From UBA987 sp047620825 (GTDB lineage Bacteria > Bacteroidota > Bacteroidia > NS11-12g > UBA9320), in NCBI GenBank assembly GCA_047620825.1, contig JBLHOC010000066.1:1-15948 (forward strand): 15,948 nt of DNA, in the 5' to 3' direction. This document shows positions 8,351 through 15,759 of this stretch, piece after piece. Position numbers and translations under genes: made by a program. Within the stretch, counting starts at the first letter, position 1. Every line of letters starts with the position of its first letter. Below the pieces are notes generated by a model. That model was not told the DNA's origin. It saw only the letters and a list, made by a program, of their open reading frames with translations, and did not search any database.

Positions 8351-9883
8351 TTAACGCTTTATCAAAAATGACCCGCTTGCCATTGCACCATCCACGTTTG
8401 CAGAGTAGAAATAAACTCCTGACGTTAACGCCGTCGGAATCTGCCATGTAACCCTATCTGTGTTGTTAGACACTTCGGCTGGATTCTCCCAAATCATTTT
8501 ACCATGTAAGTCGTACACTCTTAATTGGACCTTATTTGCGTTTAGCGAGGCAAAATCAAAACTTACTTGCTCCTGTGCTGGGTTTGGGTAGACTCCAATA
8601 TTGATCTTTGGCCTAAACTCAATTCCTAATGTCGTCATGGCTTCAATGTCCTGATTTTCATCACCAGCTTGATATGGCAAGTAATGGAAATAAATTAAGA
8701 ACATCTCATCCGTCGTATTCAGTCCAGGCCTCACTAAAACTGGCGGATTGCTGGGGTTATGCAAATTTTTTGTCGTGTTATCATAGGTTCCGTACCCATA
8801 AATCGTACTTCCTTTCGGCAGCTTCTTAATTTTCTTAAAGAATAAAAACTCTTGCCACTCGAAATCCCAATGTGGAATATTCACAAACGGGATTGTATCA
8901 TTTGTATTTGTAATTGCAAACGACCCGATTTTGCTCCCAAGCAAATGCATATGTGGAAACACACTTAATATGGAATAATCATTGTTCCCAATATTTCTTG
9001 AAGCATTTACATTGGTTTCCTTATTTGCAGGTAGCAAGAATTGCCAATTTTCTATCAATGGTGATGTTGTTACTTCACGGATATTTACGCCATCGTCATA
9101 AAACCAAAATCGAATTTTGGTACTGTCTACCAATCCTAATGAGCCTTCAGGATAATGCATGGCAAGTACAATGTTTGAACCTGCTTTCATGGTAAAACCC
9201 AAGTTGAAATCCGTTCCATTGGTTGGGAAAACAGTTGGCGGGGAGCCAGGCACAAAACCGCCTATTAACCCTTTAGTAGGACCTACACAAACACCAGCGG
9301 TGGTATCTGTTGGGTAAGATCCGGTTCCATCAATATAGACGAGCGCATGATGCACGATTGTATGATTTCCAGGAATGACTTCAAATCCTCTGATACGCTT
9401 GTCGGCCATTAAACCACTTGGCACTGAAAAACAAACGTAATCATCTCCAGTACTTGTTGCTTTGCTTGCATATACTGGCATTTTAAGCTCCAAATCTGGT
9501 TTCTGAGTGATAAAACCTTTTGTACCATAAACTGGCGGAGGAGGTGTCTTCGAAGCATCACCTTCAGGACTTCCTTTATCCACCCAATCCATAATAATTG
9601 CTTTTTCCGAAGTCGACAATACCCTTTCGTGCGCATAGCTTTGGTATTTGGTATCTGCAATCCAAGGAGGCATACTACCTGTTTCTACACTCGCACGAAT
9701 ACCATAAGCTCTTGGCTTCGCATCTGCATATTCAAGTAATTTAAACGGGGCAATACCATTGGGATTGTGACAATTGGAGCAGTTGTCGTAAACGATTTGC
9801 GCTACATTATTACTCCAAGTATTTTGACCATTTACAGTCACATGTAACATCACAATCGCCAACAAAATCAACAGTTTTTTCAT
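8351..9883 (-). CDS. Cytochrome c / PHM-type copper monooxygenase fusion with T9SS sorting domain (510 aa)
   Basis: The start at 9883 gives a clean signal peptide (MKKLLILLAIVMLHVTVNGQ) and has AAAGGAG just upstream; a longer start 36 nt earlier would only add a poor N-terminal tail. Residues ~21-110 are a small cytochrome c-like domain with heme motif CSNCH (35-39) and a candidate axial Met at 71 (GSMPPW). Residues ~130-410 match the copper type II, ascorbate-dependent monooxygenase fold (PHM/DBH-like). The expected copper ligands are visible: His178-His179 (VHHALVY) and His243 (AMHYP) for one copper; His311, His313 (FPHMHLLG) and Met394 (TTDEMF) for the other. Residues ~429-510 are a T9SS type A domain (IGVYPNPAQEQVSF, YDLHGKMIW, SGVYFYSA, SFLIKR). 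The enzyme should hydroxylate an unactivated C-H bond using O2, outside the outer membrane. The fused heme may supply electrons in place of ascorbate; this is inference. A terminator upstream and a 228-bp gap suggest its own transcript. Confidence 0.9.
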   Translation of the reverse strand: MKKLLILLAIVMLHVTVNGQNTWSNNVAQIVYDNCSNCHNPNGIAPFKLLEYADAKPRAYGIRASVETGSMPPWIADTKYQSYAHERVLSTSEKAIIMDWVDKGSPEGDASKTPPPPVYGTKGFITQKPDLELKMPVYASKATSTGDDYVCFSVPSGLMADKRIRGFEVIPGNHTIVHHALVYIDGTGSYPTDTTAGVCVGPTKGLIGGFVPGSPPTVFPTNGTDFNLGFTMKAGSNIVLAMHYPEGSLGLVDSTKIRFWFYDDGVNIREVTTSPLIENWQFLLPANKETNVNASRNIGNNDYSILSVFPHMHLLGSKIGSFAITNTNDTIPFVNIPHWDFEWQEFLFFKKIKKLPKGSTIYGYGTYDNTTKNLHNPSNPPVLVRPGLNTTDEMFLIYFHYLPYQAGDENQDIEAMTTLGIEFRPKINIGVYPNPAQEQVSFDFASLNANKVQLRVYDLHGKMIWENPAEVSNNTDRVTWQIPTALTSGVYFYSANVDGAMASGSFLIKR

Positions 9884-9972
9884 AGCTCCTTTTTTTATAT
9901 GACCTTTAATTGAGGCCAAACGTCTCCCATTATATCATCACGTGGCTTTCTTTTATAAGCACGTCTTGAAAT

Positions 9973-9980
9973 CAAAAATA
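9973..9980 (-). promoter_or_regulatory. Candidate -7 box for the copper monooxygenase gene
   Basis: On the minus strand the bases read TATTTTTG, an exact match to TAnnTTTG, ~90 nt before the ATG at 9883. No clear -33 TTTG at the usual spacing was seen, so the call rests on one element and its position downstream of the terminator at 10036-10062. Confidence 0.35.
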
Positions 9981-10035
9981 GGTGATTTGCAGTCCATTCT
10001 ATCTGGTTTTGTCGTCATTTGACTTTATGTTACAT

Positions 10036-10062
10036 AAAAAGGCGCTTGAACCAAGCGTCTTT
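10036..10062 (-). terminator. Rho-independent terminator for the 545-aa gene
   Basis: On the minus strand AAAGACGCTTG pairs with CAAGCGCCTTT around a 3-nt GTT loop, with one G-T wobble, and the right arm runs into a TTTTT tract. It lies ~50 nt after the stop of the 545-residue protein and separates that gene from the monooxygenase gene. Confidence 0.8.
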
Positions 10063-10111
10063 ACCTAATTGAAAAGAAGTATATCTGATCTCAGTTGAGG
10101 AGTAAAGTACA

Positions 10112-11749
10112 CTAGCTTCTTAAATACGCTCGAAGATCAGCGCTAGACTTTAACTTGTCGGTCATGTCTGTCATAGCAAAAACAGGATTATTACTTGATT
10201 TTGCTTTCTCAAATTCTTCGGCGTTTAACACGTATATTTTTTTGTTATTGGTAAACAAAAGGATCACATTTTCACCCTCCAAGTTACAGACGATATTATT
10301 TGGTTGAAAGCTAAATGACCCATTGAAAGTCATATCCAACACACACGTCACATGTTTTCCTTTTATGTCCTGTCCAGTTTGTGCATCTACATATTTAGGA
10401 GATAATGTTTTTGCCTTTCCAATCCGGTAAATCTGATCACAATTGTAAACGCCGAATTCAGAAGAATTTAAGCCTTTGACTAAAGTTGGGTATGTATGTC
10501 CGGCATCTGAACTTCCTTCGGCAAGAAGTGTTGCCTTCTTATCGTTTTTGCCAGGCACCCCGCTGCCAACGAAACCTCTACCGAAATCCCCAAAGTATAC
10601 TTTGTTTATTGCTTTGTCCAACTCAAGGTCTTTAGAATCTTTGACTTTCAACAATTTTATGGAACGATCCATACCTACAACATGCTTTAATAAATGGGGC
10701 ATCGTATCCAAATGATTCATCACCAAAGGGAAGACTTTTTTAGAAAAAATGTAATAGCGGTGGCCTTCCCAAATCGTATACCCCCAAGAATATTCATCTT
10801 CATTACTGTTTTTCAGCGTCGCCTGAATATTTTGAATAATTTTTTCGTCTGTCAGCTTCATTTCGGCGATTTTGCTCGAAGAATTCGCACCTGGATTTGA
10901 TCCTTCCACTTTGTCAAATTCAAGATCTTGAATCTTTTCCCATTCGCCAGTTTCGTCTTTCATCTTGAAAAACCCCACATCCTCTTTTACTGCTGTAGCA
11001 TTAAAATCAAGTTGAATCGGTTTGGCCAATTGAAGCGCTTTGCCATTTTGGGTTGCCCTTATTTCGTACATGCCTACAGAAGAAAAGTTATAACTCGTAC
11101 CTGACTTGTTATAGGTCATCGGAATCCCTGAGAAAACAATATCCGCTTGGTCTCGGAATTCTTTATACTCTAGATCATATGCCCCCTTAACTGCATTTCC
11201 ATCAATGTCAACTACCGCGTTTGGTGGAATTGTGATGGATGTTCCAGACGCTATTGTAAAGGCCGTAGACTTACTGTTATCGACTTTCTTAACCAATGGT
11301 TCTTGTTGAAAAGATTCAAAGAACTCGGCCTGACTTTCATAACTCAAATCACCTCCGATATGCAAAATAAATCCGTGAAAATATTGGCGTGCATCACTTA
11401 AAGTTGTTGCACCAGTTTGTCGAATTGCTCGCCATGTTGGGTCTTTTGCTGCCAACTGCGGTAACAACTTAATTAAGCCGCGCATTCGACTTTCATTGAG
11501 CGCCCGTTGGTCGAAATCTTCGGTCTCACGAAATGCAGTATAGACCAAATCCACATGATGGATTTGAACATCTTTAAATACAGTTAAATCCGTTGACCCA
11601 TCAATAAATGCCTCACCAAATCTACTTGAAATGGTAACGGTGTTTTCTTGTGTTGTGTTTAATTTATCGACTGTTATTTCATCGATTGACGCATTAGATG
11701 TGATGGCAAAAAGACTAATGCTTAAGATTATTAGAGTGATTTTTTTCAT
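10112..11749 (-). CDS. Secreted protein of unknown function with a ZU5-like segment (545 aa)
   Basis: Residues 1-20 (MKKITLIILSISLFAITSNA) are a signal peptide. I do not recognise a catalytic family. Residues ~165-215 (FTIASGTSITIPPNAVVDIDG, then a beta-rich stretch with DIVFSGIPMTYNKSG) resemble the ZU5-like segments common in Bacteroidota surface proteins. They are followed by NFSSVGMYEIRATQNGKAL and a long region with WGYTIWEGHRYYIFSKK. A preceding charged helical stretch (FRETEDFDQRALNESRMRGLIKLLPQL, ~73-99) and FHGFILHIGGDLSYES (124-139) are distinctive. There is no T9SS tail, lipobox or transmembrane segment, so it is probably periplasmic. It starts 58 nt after the dioxygenase stop on the same strand and probably shares its transcript; the terminator at 10036-10062 closes the unit. 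Its link to the oxygenases is by position only. Confidence 0.8.
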   Translation of the reverse strand: MKKITLIILSISLFAITSNASIDEITVDKLNTTQENTVTISSRFGEAFIDGSTDLTVFKDVQIHHVDLVYTAFRETEDFDQRALNESRMRGLIKLLPQLAAKDPTWRAIRQTGATTLSDARQYFHGFILHIGGDLSYESQAEFFESFQQEPLVKKVDNSKSTAFTIASGTSITIPPNAVVDIDGNAVKGAYDLEYKEFRDQADIVFSGIPMTYNKSGTSYNFSSVGMYEIRATQNGKALQLAKPIQLDFNATAVKEDVGFFKMKDETGEWEKIQDLEFDKVEGSNPGANSSSKIAEMKLTDEKIIQNIQATLKNSNEDEYSWGYTIWEGHRYYIFSKKVFPLVMNHLDTMPHLLKHVVGMDRSIKLLKVKDSKDLELDKAINKVYFGDFGRGFVGSGVPGKNDKKATLLAEGSSDAGHTYPTLVKGLNSSEFGVYNCDQIYRIGKAKTLSPKYVDAQTGQDIKGKHVTCVLDMTFNGSFSFQPNNIVCNLEGENVILLFTNNKKIYVLNAEEFEKAKSSNNPVFAMTDMTDKLKSSADLRAYLRS

Positions 11750-11769
11750 AGTATTATGTGTTTAATACT
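11750..11769 (-). promoter_or_regulatory. Perfect hairpin abutting the start codon of the 545-aa gene
   Basis: AGTATTA (11750-11756) and TAATACT (11763-11769) form a perfect 7-bp inverted repeat around a 6-nt loop, ending at the base before the ATG. In the mRNA it would cover the ribosome-binding zone and could tune translation of this gene relative to the dioxygenase gene upstream. The stem is AT-rich and its stability is modest. Confidence 0.4.
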
Positions 11770-11807
11770 ACTTAATCATCAATTCTATAAAAGGTAACCT
11801 TATGCTT

Positions 11808-12752
11808 TTATGTTTTAATCACTTTCAGGTATTGAAGCTGTAGTTCATTGAGTTTTAATGCCACAAAGTATTGACCAGCTGGTAAGTCTACGGATGGCTC
11901 CCAAACAGCAACGTACTTTTCAGGTTTACGTTGTTTATCTTCCAAATTAGCGACTAATTTCCCTTGAATATCGAAAATTGAAATACCAACTTTGCTTTCA
12001 TTAAATACACCATATTTAATTTCCAACCGATTTGAAAAAGGGTTCGGTTCTGCTGTATAAATTACGCCTTTGTCTAAATGCAAATCATTGGTCCCAATAT
12101 TTCCACCTTCGCCATCAACCACGATGTCCCATACGCCTTCTAATTCTCGTGCACTGTTCTTTTTAAGCTCAATGATTCTGTGTGTCGCATCGAAACTTCC
12201 TGAGGTTATAGACGCTGCTGCATCCTTTGCGATATCGCTATCTCCTTTGAAATACAACTGTGTGACTAACGTGTCTTTCCCTGGAGGTGTGATTTTAAAG
12301 TGAATGTGAGACGGACGAAATTGTCTTCCATTCAAATATTTACCTGGCTTGATGGTTTCAAAACTGTAAAACCCTTGTTTGTTCGTTTTGAACTTTCCTC
12401 TAAGATTAAAACCAACATTATCATATGCTCCATCATTGTCTGCGTGCCAAACATCAATTATCGCATCAGAAATCATTTCACTGCAATCTAAATTGGTAAC
12501 CCGCCCAGTGATGATTATTCGCTCTCCAGGTTCATCTGACTTCGCCAATTTATTGTCTGATATATTTGGTGGATTTTCAGAATAAAAAGGTCCAACTCCG
12601 TAATAATCTTTTGTCGTTTCATCGCAGGCTAAGGTTTGAGTAACGTTGTGATTTTGAGCTTTCGAAATCCGAGGGAATAAGCCAACGGAAAAAGCAGCGA
12701 GAGACACATTCCTTATAAAATGCCGTCTGTCTTGTGGTTTTTTATCTGCCAT
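11808..12752 (-). CDS. Secreted intradiol ring-cleavage dioxygenase with Tat-like signal and T9SS domain (314 aa)
   Basis: The ATG at 12752 is chosen because it lies 2 nt after the stop of the upstream cytochrome gene and places a Tat-like motif correctly; a start 33 nt earlier would overlap that gene. Residues 8-25 (DRRHFIRNVSLAAFSVGL) look like a twin-arginine signal, with a cleavage region near ISKAQ (29-33). Residues ~50-210 are the intradiol dioxygenase fold related to protocatechuate 3,4-dioxygenase: GPFYSENPP, DVWHADNDGAYD, a GFYSFETIKPGKY segment and RPSHIHFKI. The four non-heme Fe(III) ligands expected for the family are present as Tyr110, Tyr139, His149 and His151, with the conserved Arg146. 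The reaction class is ortho cleavage of catechol-type rings with O2. Residues ~231-314 (IYTAEPNPFSNRLEI, IFDIQGKLVANL, PAGQYFVALKL, LKVIKT) form a T9SS sorting domain, so the enzyme should act at the cell surface. The substrate is not identifiable. Confidence 0.92.
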   Translation of the reverse strand: MADKKPQDRRHFIRNVSLAAFSVGLFPRISKAQNHNVTQTLACDETTKDYYGVGPFYSENPPNISDNKLAKSDEPGERIIITGRVTNLDCSEMISDAIIDVWHADNDGAYDNVGFNLRGKFKTNKQGFYSFETIKPGKYLNGRQFRPSHIHFKITPPGKDTLVTQLYFKGDSDIAKDAAASITSGSFDATHRIIELKKNSARELEGVWDIVVDGEGGNIGTNDLHLDKGVIYTAEPNPFSNRLEIKYGVFNESKVGISIFDIQGKLVANLEDKQRKPEKYVAVWEPSVDLPAGQYFVALKLNELQLQYLKVIKT

Positions 12753-12754
12753 GA

Positions 12755-13384
12755 TTATTCTTCTAATAATCCATCCGCTTTCCATTGCTCAATAATTGCG
12801 AGCGTAGCTGCATTTAACGGTCTTCCGTTTATAGGCATAAAGCCAGTAGCGCTTTCCATACGATTTACCCGATCAATGATGTTGTCAATGGCAGTCTTAG
12901 CTGAGGTATATGCATTCGCATAATTGGTTTGTGTGCCATTATAAATATGACACGGTGCACACGACTGCATAATGATGCCTTGTATATTCCCTTTGTACGT
13001 CACCTTTACCTTCGAGGTTACGTCAACCGTAAAAGCATCTTTGAATTCGACGGTCCCTCCTTCATTTGATGCGGTAACAGACACCATGTAACTTCCTGCA
13101 GTTGCTGCTGTAGTAGAAATTATTCCAGTGTTTTTGTCAATACCTATTTTCGCTCCAGCGTCGGGAGTAGTCATTATGGTATACGTAATAGGTGTAGATC
13201 CCAAGATGGACGGCATCTCTGATTCACCTGAGACTCCAACGTCGGTAGTTAAGGTATTGGGTTCGTAAACCAAATCTGATGGCGCTGTGGCGGTTGGTGT
13301 TGTTGTTTCATCTTTACATGAAGTTATGCCAACCATCAAACTTATTACAAGTACCCATAACGTATTAATGCTTATTGATTTCAT
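12755..13384 (-). CDS. c-type cytochrome lipoprotein with cadherin/Ig-like domain (209 aa)
   Basis: Residues 1-23 are a lipoprotein signal with lipobox GITSC; Cys23 would be lipidated, anchoring the protein in the outer or inner membrane. A Thr/Pro-rich linker follows. Residues ~37-124 resemble a putative-Ig/cadherin-like repeat (GSTPITYTI, GIDKNTGIISTTAATAGSYMVSVTASNEGG). Residues ~128-209 are a small cytochrome c-like domain with heme motif CAPCH (142-146) and candidate axial Met183 (GFMPINGRPL). The C-terminal helix (AATLAIIEQWKADGLLEE) is typical of such domains. It is two nucleotides upstream of the dioxygenase start and almost certainly co-transcribed, and 59 nt downstream of the AraC gene. 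It could pass electrons between the membrane and a secreted partner. Intradiol dioxygenases themselves need no external reductant, so the copper monooxygenase is the likelier client. That link is inference. Confidence 0.88.
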   Translation of the reverse strand: MKSISINTLWVLVISLMVGITSCKDETTTPTATAPSDLVYEPNTLTTDVGVSGESEMPSILGSTPITYTIMTTPDAGAKIGIDKNTGIISTTAATAGSYMVSVTASNEGGTVEFKDAFTVDVTSKVKVTYKGNIQGIIMQSCAPCHIYNGTQTNYANAYTSAKTAIDNIIDRVNRMESATGFMPINGRPLNAATLAIIEQWKADGLLEE

Positions 13385-13443
13385 ATTCTATTTCTTTATT
13401 TAATGTCAAAGTTCGTTTTTGTGAGGCAATCAAAATTGCACAA

Positions 13444-14328
13444 TCACTTCAAACTATTGTACTTTTCTCTTGTGTTCGATCTAAAAACCCCTGGTGAATC
13501 ATTTTCGAATTTCTTAAACCAACGGTTAAAATAGGCATTGTCTTCAAAACCCAGGGTAAAGGCAATTTCCTTAATCGATAAGCTAGAATGCAGCAAAAAC
13601 CGCTTGGCTTCCAGTAGAACTCTTTTTGCTATCATATCACTTGAACTTAAACCATAAGCAGATTTCAACGATAGATTTAACTTGGCATCTGTAACGTGGA
13701 GTGAATCGCTATAAAAGCTAACTCGTTGTTGAAATTTATACTGGGATTCTAACAATGACATAAAACGCAAGGGTATCGTATCCTTTACAGGTTGCCTTGT
13801 ATCGTTAGCGTTTTGAAGCATTCTACCACATCTGATAAGTATAAGATTGATGTAGTTACGAATCACCTCAGCACTGCCCCATTCCGTTGAGTTAGATTCC
13901 ACCTCAATGTCATGCACCATCTCCATCATGTTCGTAAAAACTGTTTTAGGAAGTGTTATTGTGGATTGATTGAAAGCGATAAACGAATTTGGTAAAAACT
14001 GTTCCCTTTGCTCCTGCACCCCAGTTGAAAGTAAAAAATCTGCTGTAAACTTGAGGACATAACCAGATGATTTTGGTGCACGTTGCATGAAATGGACTTG
14101 GCCAGGTGACACCAAATGAACATCGTAAGAAGCAATTTTCCATTCCACAAAGTCAATCATATGAAGCCCCCCGCCTTTTTCAAACAAAAAGATCTCATAA
14201 AAATTGTGTCTATGAGGGGAAGTGGCATCGTATCCAACATCCGCCTCTATACGCTCTAACGAAAACGAAACACTTTGTTTTGTCTTGCCTTCAAAATCAA
14301 ATTGTGGAATTACTATCTCTTTCCCCAT
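13444..14328 (-). CDS. AraC-family transcriptional regulator (294 aa)
   Basis: The N-terminal half (~1-150) is a cupin-like sensing domain with HRHNFYEIFLFEKGGG (39-54) and SPGQVHFMQ (74-82), the usual AraC/XylS arm and pocket motifs. Residues ~190-292 carry two helix-turn-helix motifs: DSLHVTDAKLNLSLKSAYGL (first) and LSIKEIAFTLGFEDNAYFNR (second), followed by WFKKFENDSPGVFR, the family's signature end. It has no membrane segment. It is the first gene of the minus-strand cluster, 59 nt before the cytochrome lipoprotein gene, and likely controls that cluster, perhaps in response to a substrate or breakdown product. It may be co-transcribed with its targets. The inducer is unknown. Confidence 0.93.
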   Translation of the reverse strand: MGKEIVIPQFDFEGKTKQSVSFSLERIEADVGYDATSPHRHNFYEIFLFEKGGGLHMIDFVEWKIASYDVHLVSPGQVHFMQRAPKSSGYVLKFTADFLLSTGVQEQREQFLPNSFIAFNQSTITLPKTVFTNMMEMVHDIEVESNSTEWGSAEVIRNYINLILIRCGRMLQNANDTRQPVKDTIPLRFMSLLESQYKFQQRVSFYSDSLHVTDAKLNLSLKSAYGLSSSDMIAKRVLLEAKRFLLHSSLSIKEIAFTLGFEDNAYFNRWFKKFENDSPGVFRSNTREKYNSLK

Positions 14329-14629
14329 CAGCAGGGCACAAGTAACTAAGAATTGGCAAAATTGACGTGGTACTTTTCAAAGAAATCGTTGTCCTTTTGG
14401 ATTTATGACACAGACTTGTTGATTCGAGCTGCGCCAATTTTCACTCATTCTTCCATTTTTAGATGCCCAATTTACGTTATGACATTACTCCGACCAACGA
14501 AACTCAAATCCTTGAGTCTAATAACTAAATAGAATGTCAATCGTCACGAGATCGTAGAATTACATGTCATTCATACTTGAAAAATGCGATCCCGTCGAAA
14601 AAAAACGTTCACTTTAAAATAGTACGATT
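14329..14629. other. 301-bp intergenic region between divergent genes
   Basis: This gap separates the divergent AraC and DUF6089 genes and must hold both promoters. I see no exact TAnnTTTG box on either strand and no terminator. ATGACATT (14479), AATGTCA (14533) and ATGTCATT (14564) are related half-sites in mixed orientation and could be operator elements for the AraC protein. AATTGGC (14353) and GCCAATT (14433) form a widely spaced inverted repeat. None of this is conclusive. Confidence 0.35.
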
Positions 14630-15493
14630 ATGGTAAGATTCAGATTATTGAGCCTAGCGCTCGCAATTAGCACAGTTAGTTTTGGACAATTTACACGTGG
14701 GAATTCTTGGTCGTACACCGTTTATTTAGGCGCCAGCAATATGTTAGGGGATTTAGGCGGAAGTGACCAAAGTGCCTCTCAGCATTTAAAGGATGTCAAT
14801 TTTAAAGCCTTTCGTCCAGCGATTGGAATTGGTTTGCAACACCACAGAAACCGAATAAATTATACGGCAGATGTTGTGTTAACACGCTTGATTGGAAACG
14901 ATGCATTTTCCAATGCTTCTGGTAGATCAATTCGTAATCTCAGCGTTCGAACCGATTTGGTGGAAGTCAGCTTAAAAGCAGAGATATTACCTTTTAAAAA
15001 CAACAACATTTTGAAAGGTTTGTATATAAACGCAGGAGTAGGTGGTATCTATTTTCAACCAAAAGCAGAATTCAACGGCGACTGGTATAAACTTAGACCA
15101 CTAGGTACTGAAGGGCAGAATTTTTTGCCAAATGCAAAGCCATACAAAACCGTTAGTGCGATTATTCCATTTGGGTATGGTTATAAATTTAACATAGGCA
15201 GATGGTCAACATTGAAAGTTGATTTCAGTTTAAGAAAAACATTTACAGACTATTTAGATGATGTAAGTACCGTCTATGCAAATACAAGTGCTATATCAGA
15301 AGCAGGTGGCTCCATTGCAGGCTTACTTTCAGATAGGTCGACAACTGGTATGACTGAAGGAAGTCAAAGAGGTAATAACAAACACAACGATAATTATTTC
15401 CTGATTGGATTAAAATTTGAACATATCCTAGGAAGTAAAAAATACAATTCGTGTACCAACTTTGAAATTCCTTCGAGACAAAAAAATCATTGA
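14630..15493 (+). CDS. DUF6089-family outer-membrane beta-barrel protein (287 aa)
   Basis: Residues 1-20 (MVRFRLLSLALAISTVSFGQ) are a signal peptide ending in FGQ, a frequent Bacteroidota cleavage site. The SWSYTVYLGASNMLGDLGG segment (26-44), the alternating beta-strand pattern through the middle (YTADVVLTRLIGND, VSLKAEILPFKN, LYINAGVGGIYFQPKA), and SLRKTFTDYLDDVSTVYAN near 200-220 are hallmarks of DUF6089 proteins. These are small predicted outer-membrane barrels found widely in Bacteroidota with no established function. The family length of ~230-290 residues fits. The C-terminal FLIGLKFEHIL strand is followed by a short Lys-rich tail. The gene stands alone, divergent from the AraC regulator, with no Shine-Dalgarno sequence before the ATG. 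It shows no obvious link to the oxygenase cluster. Confidence 0.88.
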   Translation: MVRFRLLSLALAISTVSFGQFTRGNSWSYTVYLGASNMLGDLGGSDQSASQHLKDVNFKAFRPAIGIGLQHHRNRINYTADVVLTRLIGNDAFSNASGRSIRNLSVRTDLVEVSLKAEILPFKNNNILKGLYINAGVGGIYFQPKAEFNGDWYKLRPLGTEGQNFLPNAKPYKTVSAIIPFGYGYKFNIGRWSTLKVDFSLRKTFTDYLDDVSTVYANTSAISEAGGSIAGLLSDRSTTGMTEGSQRGNNKHNDNYFLIGLKFEHILGSKKYNSCTNFEIPSRQKNH

Positions 15494-15673
15494 TTAACAT
15501 GGGTCGCTGTTGAGGCTGCACTGTGAAGAGTCTAGTAATTTAAAATACGCGTTCTTGATATGAGTGGTCAGAACTACTTGAAGTGACTCTAAACAGCAGC
15601 TATCTTAAAGGTAATGTGCAACAACTTACAATCAGATTACCCAGGGCATACCCGGTTTTGAGAGGTTGGGTTA

Positions 15674-15717
15674 GTCATATGACATTAAGCTGAGGCAACC
15701 AATTTATCAATTGGTGT
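15674..15717. other. Palindrome and hairpin in the intergenic region before the PKD protein gene
   Basis: GTCATATGAC (15674-15683) is a perfect 10-bp palindrome of operator type. A little downstream, ACCAATT and AATTGGT form a 7-bp stem with a short TATC loop (~15699-15717). No T run follows, so it is not a standard terminator; it could lie in the 5' leader of the gene at 15760. The rest of 15494-15759 shows nothing I can name. Confidence 0.3.
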
Positions 15718-15759
15718 CTTAATACTACAATATCATTTTCCTAACCAGAAACAACCAAA

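Noticed and set aside
9884..9919. Twelve-residue N-terminal extension of the copper monooxygenase.
   Set aside because: It would put charged residues before a normal signal peptide, while the internal ATG at 9883 has a purine-rich ribosome site and starts with MKKLL.
12753..12785. Longer start for the dioxygenase overlapping the cytochrome gene.
   Set aside because: It moves the twin-arginine motif away from the N-terminus and creates an overlap; the start at 12752 fits operon spacing.
15640..15680. Possible riboswitch in the G/C-richer stretch before the PKD protein gene.
   Set aside because: I could find no conserved core of a known riboswitch class, only short local pairings.
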